A DNA stretch of 57,185 bases from Patescibacteria group bacterium. Lineage in GTDB: Bacteria; Patescibacteriota; WWE3; JAMCXX01. Each line of letters opens with the position of its first letter. Within the stretch, counting starts at the first letter, position 1. Of this stretch, positions 32,180-40,665 are shown one piece after another. Position numbers and translations under genes: made by a program. The stretch spans positions 1 to 57,185 of the forward strand of contig JAMCXX010000004.1 of assembly GCA_023474425.1 (NCBI GenBank), given 5' to 3'. The notes beneath the pieces were generated by a model. It saw only the letters and a program-made list of their open reading frames with translations, was not told where the DNA came from and did not search any database.

Positions 32180-32755
32180 ATGATTAAATCGATTGCCTCA
32201 CAACTTTTGGATTTTCTGGAAACAATCGTCCTCGCATTTATTATTTTTATTCTCGTGGACACATTTGTGATGCAGCCGCACGTTATCCGCGGCGACTCCA
32301 TGCTGCCAAACTTTCATACCGGAGAAAGGATTTTTACCGAAAAAATCAGCTATCGATTTCACGATCCGCAACGGGGCGATGTGGTGGTCTTTCGCTACCC
32401 TTTAGCCCCAATTAACGACTACATAAAAAGAATTATTGGCCTGCCCGGCGAAGAACTGGAAATAAAGGACGGAAAAATTACGGTCTTTAACTCCCAACAC
32501 CCGCAGGGCTTTCTTCTGAATGAGCCGTACTTGGCCGCAGGAACCGTCACCCAAGGCAAGGCGGCTATACCGGACGGGGTTAAATTTAAAGTTCCCGAAG
32601 GCCAATACTTGGTTATGGGGGATAATCGTTCGGAAAGTTCGGACTCTAGAGAATGGGGACCTGTACCCAAGGCCAACCTGGTGGGTCGGGTTTTCTTAAG
32701 ATATTGGCCGCCTTCGGCCCTTTCAATTATTTCGGGGTTTACCTACCAAGAATAA
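32180..32755 (+). CDS. lepB: Signal peptidase I
   Basis: A 191-residue membrane protease that removes signal peptides of exported proteins. One N-terminal membrane helix (TIVLAFIIFILVDTFVM) is followed by the box with nucleophile S40 in IRGDSMLPNF and the general base K83 in NDYIKRIIGLPGEE; MGDNRSESSDSREWGPV gives the conserved GDNR-x-SxDSR segment. It starts 13 bases after tRNA-Val. With one membrane span it resembles the Gram-positive/CPR form. Confidence 0.95.
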   Translation: MIKSIASQLLDFLETIVLAFIIFILVDTFVMQPHVIRGDSMLPNFHTGERIFTEKISYRFHDPQRGDVVVFRYPLAPINDYIKRIIGLPGEELEIKDGKITVFNSQHPQGFLLNEPYLAAGTVTQGKAAIPDGVKFKVPEGQYLVMGDNRSESSDSREWGPVPKANLVGRVFLRYWPPSALSIISGFTYQE

Positions 32756-32759
32756 AAGT

Positions 32760-33374
32760 TTAGCGCCTCAAAATCACAAAGCCGGCTATTCCCAGAAAAA
32801 GAAAAAATCCGCCCAATACAAAATATTTTGTCGGACCGGAAAAGGACGACAGCCGGCTTATTAGCAAAGATGCCGCATTAGTCTGGCCGGATGCAGGAAT
32901 CGAAGGCGTTATGGTCCCCGGCGAAACTTTCTGCGTTTCTTCGGACCCGGCCGGTGCCCGGGTTTCAAATTTAATCGTCTGGATTATTTGCGGGTCAAAA
33001 CTCTTGTCGTCGTTGCCTACGAGTTCTACGATTAAGGTGTGCTTGCCGGAGGGTACATCGGCAAAAACATAGGGGTCGGTTTTAGCATATTTAATGGCGT
33101 TGTCATGAGTAGGATTGTCTGCATCCAACCAGAGGTCTAGGTGGCCCTGATTTGGATTGTTACCAAGAAATTGACGGTAATCTTTAAGAGTAAAGTTCTT
33201 TAAGCTGAAATTAAGAGTCACTACATAAGAATTTATCACCTGGCCGTCGGTGGGGCTTTGAATATTGATAAGGGGAACAGGCGCGCCAAAGGCTAGCCTT
33301 TGCGTAGCGAGCAAGATAACACAAAAGGTGGCCAACAAACCCAAAGGCTTAAAATATCTGAGGGAGAGGTACAT
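32760..33374 (-). CDS. Exported protein with C-terminal membrane anchor (DUF4399-like)
   Basis: A 204-residue protein with an N-terminal signal peptide (LGLLATFCVILLATQRLAFGAP), a beta-rich domain and a C-terminal hydrophobic segment ending in RR (YFVLGGFFLFLGIAGFVILRR), a sorting-like topology. The middle segment QGHLDLWLDADN...KYAKTDPYVFADVPSGKHTLIVELVGNDDKSF resembles DUF4399-type domains with GH-x-H/L and G-x-HT-L patterns. No enzyme motif. Function unknown; probably a surface protein. The spacer 33375-33618 on its 5' side holds nothing that I can name. Confidence 0.7.
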   Translation of the reverse strand: MYLSLRYFKPLGLLATFCVILLATQRLAFGAPVPLINIQSPTDGQVINSYVVTLNFSLKNFTLKDYRQFLGNNPNQGHLDLWLDADNPTHDNAIKYAKTDPYVFADVPSGKHTLIVELVGNDDKSFDPQIIQTIKFETRAPAGSEETQKVSPGTITPSIPASGQTNAASLLISRLSSFSGPTKYFVLGGFFLFLGIAGFVILRR

Positions 33375-33618
33375 TACCTAAATTCTAAAACCCTTTCTTG
33401 CCTAATTGCAAATCTCTGCGATTAAGCTTGAGCCTTTGTAAAAATTTGTTTTCTTATTCCACTATTCGTTCGAATTAGAGAATATAGATTTACATGTTTA
33501 CGCTCAAGCACCAACCGGAGTTGAAAAGAGCGTAATTAACTCGAACTATAAAAGTATATCGCTTCCGGTTTGATTTTTCAGTTAAATACCTTGAAAAATT
33601 ACCTTAATGTTCAAAGTT

Positions 33619-34260
33619 TCAGAGTGATAAACCCAGTAAAGCCTTCTTAATTGTAACGGTGTTGTCATTAATTTCACTAACGTGGATATTAATATTTCGC
33701 TGTAACTGTTCTTCTATTTTACGACACGCACGAACTAAGTTTTCAAAATCAGGTCTACCAGAATATTTAGGCATCCTGTCTTTAACGTCATTAATTCTTT
33801 CCTCTAACGTCCCAATGCCGAAAGGGAGAGTTCTTAAATCAGCATAGTACAAAATTTTCAGCGGCCAGTTATTTGAATTTTTTGTTTCAATCGAACTACC
33901 GAAACTTTTTTGAAGAATTGCCTTTATCATCTCGTCTTCTACACCAATCTCCAGGAGCATTTGTTTTGTAGCTTCGTGATCATCCGACCCGTATCTTTTA
34001 ACAATTTTCCCCTGGACCTTTTTCCAATGCTGTACATTTGATTCCTCCTCTCCAAGAAATTCCGGATGTTTGTCTAAATCAAATTTCACCGTATTTCCCA
34101 AATCGTGAAGTAATGCCATTTTTTTAGTGAAATTCCAATCAATAATTTCTTTTCCCCGCCAATGTTTTTGGAAAAACTCAACGATACCGCAAACTCTTAA
34201 CATGTGGTCTTGAAGATTGGGGGTTATTCCGTATTCTTCGTAGATTTCACTGATCTTCAT
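33619..34260 (-). CDS. HD-domain phosphohydrolase-like protein
   Basis: A 213-residue protein. LQDHMLRVCGIVEFF (His), MALLHDLGNTVKF (His-Asp) and ILYYADLRTLPFG (Asp) make the H...HD...D metal site of HD phosphohydrolases. Members hydrolyse nucleotides, cyclic nucleotides or phosphodiester bonds; the small size and lack of other domains leave the substrate open. By eye it is AT-rich relative to its neighbours and lies beside a tRNA, which could mean recent acquisition. Confidence 0.82.
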   Translation of the reverse strand: MKISEIYEEYGITPNLQDHMLRVCGIVEFFQKHWRGKEIIDWNFTKKMALLHDLGNTVKFDLDKHPEFLGEEESNVQHWKKVQGKIVKRYGSDDHEATKQMLLEIGVEDEMIKAILQKSFGSSIETKNSNNWPLKILYYADLRTLPFGIGTLEERINDVKDRMPKYSGRPDFENLVRACRKIEEQLQRNINIHVSEINDNTVTIKKALLGLSL

Positions 34261-34313
34261 GTTAATTTATGTATGTAATTTATTAGTAACTTTATACCCA
34301 TTCCTGTCACTTC

Positions 34314-34369
34314 TGGAACCGGAGAGAGAAATCGAACCTCCAACCTAGTGTTTACGCATAAACCACTAC
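34314..34369 (-). pseudogene. tRNA-like 3' fragment next to tRNA-Thr
   Basis: Just after the CCA of tRNA-Thr on the minus strand comes a sequence with a stem-loop TAGTG...CACTA, a T-arm-like GGAGGTTCGATTTCTC and an end CTCCGGTTCCA, all as in the 3' half of a tRNA, but there is no matching 5' acceptor strand or D-arm. The hairpin in place of the anticodon arm has nine pairs and a bulge, unlike a functional one. A decayed tRNA is the simplest reading. Confidence 0.4.
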
Positions 34370-34445
34370 TGGAGCCGCCTCTCGGGATCGGACCGAGGAC
34401 CTACTGTTTACGAAACAGTCGCTCTACCAACTGAGCTAAGGCGGC
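34370..34445 (-). tRNA. tRNA-Thr(CGT)
   Basis: Minus-strand cloverleaf: acceptor GCCGCCT/AGGCGGC, D-arm GCTCAGTTGGTAGAGC, anticodon stem ACTGT/ACAGT with loop TTCGTAA (anticodon CGT), T-arm CTCGG/CCGAG, discriminator T, encoded CCA. Confidence 0.95.
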
Positions 34446-34512
34446 TTACTGTCACCATTCTACTAAATTTGTACCTAAACTTTAACTCTTGCTGCTGACA
34501 TACTCGCATAAC

Positions 34513-34600
34513 GTCATTCCGAGTCCGGCTCAGCCGGAGTCCCGAAGAATCTCTACTGTTGAGATCCTTCTCCCGACGTAGAGGTCGAGATCAAGATGAC
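34513..34600. repeat. Palindromic repeat (GTCATTCCGAG type)
   Basis: GTCATTCCGAG at 34513 faces TCAAGATGAC at 34591, with a perfect inner hairpin TCCGGCT/AGCCGGA and a GAATCTC...GAGATCC pair in the middle. It fills most of the spacer between tRNA-Thr and the P-type ATPase. The rest of 34446-34675 contains no gene that I can see. Confidence 0.7.
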
Positions 34601-34675
34601 GGGTGAGGTCCATACCTGTTCGTGGAGAAAGTTCGTGGAAAGCCTCCATTATGAATATGTTAAGATTAAAATGTT

Positions 34676-37234
34676 ATGCCCGTTCAAGGACTGACGAGCA
34701 GTGAGGCCTTAAGCAAGCTTAAAGATTTAGGACCCAACGAAATCGCCGAGAAAAAAAGAAACGGACCTCTTTCCATTTTCCTTGGCCAATTTGCCAACTT
34801 TTTGGTAATACTCCTTATTATTGCCGCCGCGCTTTCCTTCTTCCTTGGCGACGCCACCGACGGAATTTTTATTCTTCTTATCGTAATTCTTAACGGCGCC
34901 TTGGGTTTTGCCCAGGAGGTCAAGGCCGAAAAAGCCATTGAGGCCTTAAAAAAAATTACCATTTCCCGAATCCGGGTGTTGCGTGACGGTGTGGAGACGG
35001 AAGTTGACAGCCGTATGCTTGTCCCCGGAGACGTTTTCTTTGTGGAAGAGGGCGTCAAAATTCCCGCCGACGGCAAAGTTCTTAACGCCTACAATCTTGA
35101 GGTCAACGAGTCAAGCCTTACCGGAGAGTCGCTGCCGGTTGCAAAAAGCGTATCGGCGGAAAATTCGGGTAAGGTTGTTTTTTCCGGCACGGTTGTAGCC
35201 GGCGGGCGCGGCCAAATACTGGTTGTGGCAACCGGTATGCGCACACGTTTCGGCAAAATTGCCGAAAGCCTCCAGAATATTCCCAGCGAACCCACTCCCC
35301 TGCAGAGAAAAATTAACTCTCTCGGACGGCAGCTTGGAATACTGGGCGTGGCCGCAAGCCTGCTGGTCTTAATTCTGGCCATTGTTCGGAGCACGCCGAT
35401 TTTTGACTCAATTCTTACGGCTATCTCCCTCTCGGTGGCGGCCATTCCCGAAGGACTGCCGGCGGTTATTACCATTACCCTGGCCGTGGGGGTGCAGCGA
35501 ATGTCCAAGGCCAAAGCCGTGGTACGCAAAATGACGGCCGTGGAAGCTTTGGGCTCTACCTCCACCATTGCCACCGACAAAACCGGAACTCTAACCGAAA
35601 ACCAAATGCGGGTTCGCGAAGTCTGGTTTGACGGTGCCTCTCACTCATCCGACAATTTAGAACCCAAAGAATCGCTCGAAAAAATTATTCATATCTCCTC
35701 TATCTGCAACAACTCCAGCCTGGTTTATAAAAAGGATGGCGGTATTAGTATCTTGGGTGACACCACCGAAGGCTCCCTCCTGCTATTTGTCCACAATTTA
35801 GGACTGAACCCTCAACAAATAAAGGAGGCCGAGACGATGGTTGCCGAACTCCCATTTAATACCGTCTCCAAAACTATGACCTCCGTCTACACTCACGCCG
35901 GACAGACCGAAATTCTAACCAAGGGCGCTCCGGAATCAATTCTTAAAATATCTTCGCAAATTTTGTGGATGGGAAAACCGGAGAGTCTTACCGAATCCAA
36001 AAGGCAACTTGTAACAAAAGCTTTTGAACAATCGGCGGCCACCGGCTTGCGCATGATTGCCTTCTCGTTCAAAAATCCGGAGGTGGGAAACCCGGTTGAA
36101 ATAAAAAGGGACGAAGCCGAATCACAAATGGTTTTTGCCGGATTCGTAGGCATCGCCGACCCGCCTAGGGAAGAGGCAAAGGCAGCCGTTCGTCAGTGCA
36201 AAGACGCCGGAATTCGGATCATCATGGTAACGGGAGACAACGAGCTCACCGCCAACGCCATAGGCAGCGAACTGGGAATAATCGAGGAAGGTGAAGATAT
36301 CGTCACAGGGTCCCAGCTGGACAGTTACTCCGACGACGACCTTATTAAAATTCTTCCCAAGGTTAAAATATTTGCACGCACTACCCCGGAACACAAGTTT
36401 AGAATCGTTAAATCCCTGCAAAAGCTCGGCGAAGTGGTGGCCGTTACCGGCGATGGGGTTAACGATGCTCTGGCCTTAAAACAGGCCGACGTGGGCGTGG
36501 CCATGGGAAGGACCGGCACCGATGTAGCTAAAGAGGCGGCCGACTTAGTAATCACCGACGATAATTTTGCCTCCATTGTACGGGCGGTGGAGGAAGGCCG
36601 CGTGATTTTCGAAAATGTTAAAAGCGCCGTCAAGTATCTAATCGGCTGCAACAGCGGCGAAGTCCTGGCCGTACTTTTGGGAATTATTTTTGGCTGGCCG
36701 CTAATTCTAACCCCTATTCAAATTCTTTACGTCAACCTGATTACCGACGGACTGCCGGCAATTGCCCTGGCTCTAACGCCAAAACATACCGACACTATGC
36801 AAAGAAAGCCGCGCAAGGGTGAAGAGATTATAACCGGCCGGGACCTTCCATGGTTCGCGGAAGTTACCTCCCTGACCACTGCCGTAACTCTTATGGCCTT
36901 CTATTTAGGACTACAATTAAATATATCGGCGGCCCGAACCCTGGCGCTGACCGTCATCGTTTTTGCCCAGCATTTCGTTCTTTTGGACGTTTGGAGCCGC
37001 AACAAATCCGGGATTAACGTTTATCTTCTTAAAAATCCAGTCTTTCTTCTGGCCTTCGCCTTTCCCTTCCTACTCCAACCGATACTTACTTACCTGCCGC
37101 TCTCCGCTAAAATTCTAGAACTCACCCCCATTAGTCCTGCCGATTTGGGTCTGGTCTTTCTTCTTTCCCTAGCCGTTTTTATTGTTTCGGAACTGCGAAA
37201 GCTAGTCCTCAAAAAAAATATTATTCGTTCCTGA
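34676..37234 (+). CDS. P2A-type Ca2+-like P-type ATPase
   Basis: An 852-residue cation pump of SERCA/PMCA type. The start shows the cation_ATPase_N segment (GLTSSEALSKLKDLGPNEI), the actuator has SLTGESLPV, helix M4 has PEGLPAVITITLAVGV, the phosphorylated Asp is D301 in DKTGTLTENQM, the nucleotide domain has KGAPE, the hinge TGDGVNDALALKQADVGVAMG, and M6 has NLITDGLPAIALALTP. The PEGLP and D in NLITDG are ion-site residues of calcium pumps. Ten membrane segments expected. Specificity for Ca2+ or Mn2+ is likely, not proven. Confidence 0.92.
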   Translation: MPVQGLTSSEALSKLKDLGPNEIAEKKRNGPLSIFLGQFANFLVILLIIAAALSFFLGDATDGIFILLIVILNGALGFAQEVKAEKAIEALKKITISRIRVLRDGVETEVDSRMLVPGDVFFVEEGVKIPADGKVLNAYNLEVNESSLTGESLPVAKSVSAENSGKVVFSGTVVAGGRGQILVVATGMRTRFGKIAESLQNIPSEPTPLQRKINSLGRQLGILGVAASLLVLILAIVRSTPIFDSILTAISLSVAAIPEGLPAVITITLAVGVQRMSKAKAVVRKMTAVEALGSTSTIATDKTGTLTENQMRVREVWFDGASHSSDNLEPKESLEKIIHISSICNNSSLVYKKDGGISILGDTTEGSLLLFVHNLGLNPQQIKEAETMVAELPFNTVSKTMTSVYTHAGQTEILTKGAPESILKISSQILWMGKPESLTESKRQLVTKAFEQSAATGLRMIAFSFKNPEVGNPVEIKRDEAESQMVFAGFVGIADPPREEAKAAVRQCKDAGIRIIMVTGDNELTANAIGSELGIIEEGEDIVTGSQLDSYSDDDLIKILPKVKIFARTTPEHKFRIVKSLQKLGEVVAVTGDGVNDALALKQADVGVAMGRTGTDVAKEAADLVITDDNFASIVRAVEEGRVIFENVKSAVKYLIGCNSGEVLAVLLGIIFGWPLILTPIQILYVNLITDGLPAIALALTPKHTDTMQRKPRKGEEIITGRDLPWFAEVTSLTTAVTLMAFYLGLQLNISAARTLALTVIVFAQHFVLLDVWSRNKSGINVYLLKNPVFLLAFAFPFLLQPILTYLPLSAKILELTPISPADLGLVFLLSLAVFIVSELRKLVLKKNIIRS

Positions 37235-37235
37235 C

Positions 37236-37264
37236 TTGACAACCCCACTTATATTCGGTATATT
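37236..37264 (+). promoter_or_regulatory. Promoter for the Y-family polymerase operon
   Basis: TTGACA (37236-37241), a 17-base spacer and TATATT (37259-37264), about 110 bases upstream of the DUF6504-like gene. The remaining leader 37265-37375 contains short repeats (CTTCTGAC-like) and no recognised operator. Confidence 0.65.
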
Positions 37265-37375
37265 TTCGGTAATATAAATGGGTCGGAAGGCAGAAGGCAA
37301 TAGGTCCTAGGTAAATAAATCTAGGTGCTCCAAGGACTTCTGACTTTCTAACTTCAGACCTCCTGACCTCATTGT

Positions 37376-37621
37376 ATGTACGAAGATATTAACGAGCCCA
37401 TAGAAGTTGCCACACATTTCAAGGGTGGTCGGGCAAGTCCTCTTGCCTTCCGCTGGCAGCACCTATTCTTTAAGGTCAGCCGAGTCAACCTTTATCATAA
37501 ATTCCGCATCGGCCGGGATGTTATTCACGCTTACTCGGTTTCCACTGACCAAGGAGGAACGTTCAAGATTTCTTTTGATCCTAATCTGCTCACATGGCGA
37601 CTGAACCAAATTTACAACTGA
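37376..37621 (+). CDS. Small DUF6504-like protein upstream of dinB
   Basis: An 81-residue protein. Sequence SPLAFRWQHLFFKVSRVNLYHKFRIGRDVIHAYSVSTDQGGTFKISFDP (region 21-70) resembles the small beta proteins with an F-x-W-x-x-x-x-y motif that stand before Y-family polymerases in many bacteria. The exact role is unknown; the fixed position argues for a link to translesion synthesis. It overlaps the dinB-like start by 28 bases in another frame. Confidence 0.75.
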   Translation: MYEDINEPIEVATHFKGGRASPLAFRWQHLFFKVSRVNLYHKFRIGRDVIHAYSVSTDQGGTFKISFDPNLLTWRLNQIYN

Positions 37622-38928
37622 AGTCCCACGAATTTAATTGTTCCCCTTCAAACGTCATGCACATTGATTTGAATAGCTGCTTTGCTTCAATAGAGCAGCA
37701 GGCCAATCCAACGCTTCGCGGCATTCCTACCGTCGTGGCCGCCTACCCCACCGGCGGTGGCTGTGTGCTGGCGGCCAGCATTGAAGCCAAAAAACTGGGT
37801 ATAAAAACAGGCTGGCGTGTCAGGGACGCACAAAAAGTCTGCCCGCAAGTAGCCGTTCTTATCCCAGACCCGGCCAAATACCGCCACGTCCACAAAGAAA
37901 TGATGAAAATATTCGAAGCCTACTGCGGCAATGTTACCCCCAAAAGCATTGACGAGGCTGTTCTCACATTTGGAAAGCCCGAGCGGAGGGCATGGTTTGC
38001 AGCGAACGTTGAGGGGGAGCCGTCAGTATTCGGTCTGACGGAGGACTCCTTGAGTGAGTCGCAAACTATGCCCGAGCTCGGAAACATAGGAAAACAAATC
38101 AAAAAAGACATTAAGGAAAAAATTGGGGAATGGCTTACTGTTAGCATCGGCATAGGACCAAACAGGTTTATGGCCAAAACGGCCGCCGGACTTCAAAAAC
38201 CCGACGGTCTCGAAGAAATAAACTTTATGAACGTGGATAGAATATTTAGCGGCCTGAAGGTTGAGGACCTTTGTGGCATTAATGTTGCCCTTAAGTCCCG
38301 CCTCAATGCTGCCGGAATTTATTCGGCTTTAGAATTCCTCAACGCTAACCGCTACACGCTAAACGCTGTTTTTCGCTCCATCTCTTCCTACCACTGGTAC
38401 ATGCGTTTAAGAGGGTTCGAAGTTGACAACTGGTCTACGGAGAGAAAAAGCATTGGGCATTCCTATGCTTTGCCCAAAGCCACAAACGACGAAAGAGAGC
38501 TCGGTAAAATACTTTTTAGGCTTTGCGAAAAGGTCGGTCTGCGCTTACGCAATAATAACCTGGAAGCCCAAGGAGTTTACCTTTTCTGCTCCTACAAGGG
38601 TAGAACCTGTTTTCACAAAAGTCATAAACTTCACCAGAAGATATTTACCACCCCGGAAATCTACCAACAGGGTTTGCGGATTTTGAGCGAGAGTCTCAAG
38701 ATGGTTAACTCTATTGGAACCCTCGCCGTCGGGGTTTTTGACCTATCTCAATCCCTATACCAACAACAAACCTTCTTCGAAGACCAAGACAAAAAAAGGC
38801 ACCTAGCCCAAACGCTAGACAAGATTAATAACAAGTACGGTAATTTTTCTGTGTCTTTCGGCACCACTTTTGGCCTGTCCAAGAAAATCCTGGACCGCAT
38901 TGCCTTCGGCGGAATTAGAGATATGTAA
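37594..38928 (+). CDS. dinB: Y-family DNA polymerase (DinB-like) with translated palindromic insert
   Basis: A 444-residue translesion polymerase. Catalytic residues are intact: D25 in MHIDLNSCFASIEQQ, and D120-E121 in KSIDEAV; SIGIGPNRFMAKTA gives the fingers/palm motif, followed by a thumb with helix-hairpin-helix and a little-finger domain (FCSYKGRT...). Between SIDEAVLTFGKP (to residue 129) and GNIGKQIKKDIKE (from 163) lies an extra segment of about 32 residues, ERRAWFAANVEGEPSV...SESQTMPE, that relatives lack. It coincides with the palindromic element at 37988-38073. It falls in a surface loop after a palm strand, so activity may be kept. No interruption of the frame. Confidence 0.9.
   Translation: MATEPNLQLKSHEFNCSPSNVMHIDLNSCFASIEQQANPTLRGIPTVVAAYPTGGGCVLAASIEAKKLGIKTGWRVRDAQKVCPQVAVLIPDPAKYRHVHKEMMKIFEAYCGNVTPKSIDEAVLTFGKPERRAWFAANVEGEPSVFGLTEDSLSESQTMPELGNIGKQIKKDIKEKIGEWLTVSIGIGPNRFMAKTAAGLQKPDGLEEINFMNVDRIFSGLKVEDLCGINVALKSRLNAAGIYSALEFLNANRYTLNAVFRSISSYHWYMRLRGFEVDNWSTERKSIGHSYALPKATNDERELGKILFRLCEKVGLRLRNNNLEAQGVYLFCSYKGRTCFHKSHKLHQKIFTTPEIYQQGLRILSESLKMVNSIGTLAVGVFDLSQSLYQQQTFFEDQDKKRHLAQTLDKINNKYGNFSVSFGTTFGLSKKILDRIAFGGIRDM
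37988..38073. repeat. Structured palindromic element, copy B (inside dinB)
   Basis: Outer arms GGGCATGGTTTGC (37988-38000) and GCAAACTATGCCC (38061-38073) pair 12 of 13. Inner arms CCGTCAG (38020-38026) and CTGACGG (38035-38041) pair fully. Between them are AGCGAACGTTGAGG and TTGAGTGAGTC. A direct repeat CCCGAGC flanks the element (37978-37984 and 38071-38077), which could be a target duplication or part of the element. Confidence 0.88.
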
Positions 38929-38940
38929 AAAATCTTACGG

Positions 38941-39609
38941 CTACTTACCGGCGATAATTAGAGTAACTTCACCCTTAACTTGCCGGCCTTTAAACTTTTC
39001 CAAAACTTCCGACACCGCGCCCCGCACGAAATCTTCGTGAATTTTTGTCAGTTCGCGGGCCACGCAGATTTGCCGGTTCCCTAAAACTTCCAAAATGTCC
39101 TTGAGGGTAAAAAGCAGACGGTGGGGAGATTCATAAACGACAATTGTCCCTTCTTCCAACTTTAACGATTCCAAAAAGTTGCGCCTTTTTCCCGGTTTCT
39201 GCGGCAAAAAACCAACAAAGACAAACCGGTCGGTGGGCAGACCGGAAGCGGCTAAGGCGGCAACGGCGGCCGATGGACCGGGAATAGGAACCACCTTTAC
39301 GCCCTGGGCAATCGCCGCCCTGACTAACGAGTAACCGGGGTCGGAGACCGCCGGCATACCGGCATCGGTAACTAAAGCCACATTGGCCCCGGATAAAATC
39401 TGGCTGACTATTTTAGCCGTCTTCGACAATTCATTATGTTCAAAAAAACTTTCCAGAGGCTTGGAAATTTCGTAATGAGAAAGCAGTTTACCTGTCACCC
39501 GAGTGTCCTCGCAAACCACCAAATCTGATGACTTTAAAACTTTAAGGCCTCTAAAGGTGACATCTTCCAAATTCCCAATCGGCGTGGCTACTAAATATAA
39601 AATTCCCAT
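38941..39609 (-). CDS. rsmI: 16S rRNA (cytidine-2'-O)-methyltransferase RsmI
   Basis: A 223-residue enzyme that 2'-O-methylates C1402 of 16S rRNA. From the ATG at 39609 (MGILYLVATPIGNLEDVTFRGL) it has the family features LVVCEDTRVTGKLLSH, ALVTDAGMPAVSDPG (SAM site), IPGPSAAVAALAASGLPTDRFVFVGFLPQKP and YESPHRL. The C-terminal domain of longer homologues is largely lost. A second upstream ATG (39627) falls in a palindromic repeat and is less likely. Codon and content normal for the window. Confidence 0.93.
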   Translation of the reverse strand: MGILYLVATPIGNLEDVTFRGLKVLKSSDLVVCEDTRVTGKLLSHYEISKPLESFFEHNELSKTAKIVSQILSGANVALVTDAGMPAVSDPGYSLVRAAIAQGVKVVPIPGPSAAVAALAASGLPTDRFVFVGFLPQKPGKRRNFLESLKLEEGTIVVYESPHRLLFTLKDILEVLGNRQICVARELTKIHEDFVRGAVSEVLEKFKGRQVKGEVTLIIAGK

Positions 39610-39622
39610 AATCAGCCTATAC

Positions 39623-39656
39623 GTCATCCTGATCCGGCTCAGCCGAAGAAGGATCT
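39623..39656. repeat. Short palindromic repeat before rsmI
   Basis: GTCATCCTGATCCGGCTCAGC...AAGGATCT; half-size member of the GTCATCCTGAGC/AAGGATCT group, containing an alternative ATG of rsmI. Confidence 0.55.
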
Positions 39657-39742
39657 AAACAGCCAGACGGGGATGATATAACTCAGAATAACAACCGTAT
39701 ATGTTATTTTATCATTATTGAACTTGTGTCTATAATGTAGCT

Positions 39743-40048
39743 ATGGCAACAAGTATTAATAAACTGACAAAAGGCGCCTTAAAGATGCAGCTGGAAACCA
39801 CCAAACAGATGATTGTTCTGGCCACCAACGGCTTTGGGCTGGTGGCCGCTCTGGCTTGGAACAATGTGGTTCAGGACGCGGTTAATACCTATATTAAACC
39901 CTTTTTGCCAAACGGCTCCGGTTTGGTTTCGCTTCTTATTTACGCTCTCCTGGTTACCGTTCTGGCCGTAGGCATTACCGTTCAGCTAACTGCGCTTAAA
40001 GACCGTTTGGAGAAGTCGATGCTCGAAAAAGAAGGCAATGAAACTTAA
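39743..40048 (+). CDS. DUF5654-family small membrane protein
   Basis: A 101-residue protein with two membrane helices: IVLATNGFGLVAALAWNNVVQDAV (about 24-47) and LVSLLIYALLVTVLAVGITVQL (about 61-82). The Ala-Trp-Asn pattern after the first helix is typical of DUF5654, found in CPR and archaea. Function unknown. A TATAAT lies 7 bases before the ATG (39731-39736), so the mRNA may have almost no leader. It overlaps the next gene by 11 bases. Confidence 0.8.
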   Translation: MATSINKLTKGALKMQLETTKQMIVLATNGFGLVAALAWNNVVQDAVNTYIKPFLPNGSGLVSLLIYALLVTVLAVGITVQLTALKDRLEKSMLEKEGNET

Positions 40049-40625
40049 AACTGTCTTCTCTATATTGATATTATTAATTATAACAGCGTCCGTTTCATTT
40101 TCTCTGGGTTATACTCTTAACAACGCAAACTTAATTGCCCGGTATGCCGGCCAAATTATTCAAAGCATTAAAGGTATGAATTCCACCCAAGTGGTTATTA
40201 AAGAGTCGCCGGCTCCGGTGCAGGTTTCCATTAAACCTTCTGCGACTTCGCCCAAACCCAATTGGAGCGGCCCGGATTTCTGGAACGCGATCTCCGATAA
40301 ACGCCGCGAGGGAGGCTTAAGCCCAATACCGGTGGTAGATATTCTTTGCACCCTGGCGGCCATAAGGCTTAACGACCTTAGAACCCTGGGACGCTTGGAC
40401 GACCACAACGGGTTCAAGCCCCTCGTTGATAAATATCATGACGATTTAGTGAAGGCAGATCAGCTTAACCTTTACGAATTTCTCACCTATGGCGCCCCCA
40501 CGGCCAAAGATGCTGTTGACGGTCTTTTTAATACCCTTGGTCACAAGGCTTTATTCACCGATATTTACAAGGGTGGCTGCGCCTACGCCGCCGACACCTT
40601 TGGCGTTGTGATAACATCTAAATGA
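40038..40625 (+). CDS. Exported CAP-domain (SCP/PR-1-like) protein
   Basis: A 195-residue protein with an N-terminal membrane segment (TVFSILILLIITASVSFSLGYTL) and a Pro/Ser linker, then a CAP domain (about 78-195): FWNAISDKRREGGLSPIPVVDILCTLAAIRLNDLRTLGRLDDHNGF, NLYEFLTYGAPTAKDAVDGLFNTLGHKALF and GCAYAADTFGVVI (residue regions). The N-terminal anchor would hold it outside the cell. CAP domains bind ligands and cell-wall material; catalysis is not usual. Two Cys (in ILCTL and GGCAYA) could form a disulphide. Coupled to the DUF5654 gene. Confidence 0.8.
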   Translation: MKLKTVFSILILLIITASVSFSLGYTLNNANLIARYAGQIIQSIKGMNSTQVVIKESPAPVQVSIKPSATSPKPNWSGPDFWNAISDKRREGGLSPIPVVDILCTLAAIRLNDLRTLGRLDDHNGFKPLVDKYHDDLVKADQLNLYEFLTYGAPTAKDAVDGLFNTLGHKALFTDIYKGGCAYAADTFGVVITSK

Positions 40626-40634
40626 CGCGGACTC

Positions 40635-40661
40635 GTCATCCTGAGCGGAGTGAAGGATCTA
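40635..40661. repeat. Short palindromic repeat before Nudix gene
   Basis: GTCATCCTGAGCGGAGTGAAGGATCT is a half-size member of the GTCATCCTGAGC group, directly between the CAP-domain gene and the Nudix ATG. Confidence 0.6.
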
Positions 40662-40665
40662 AACT

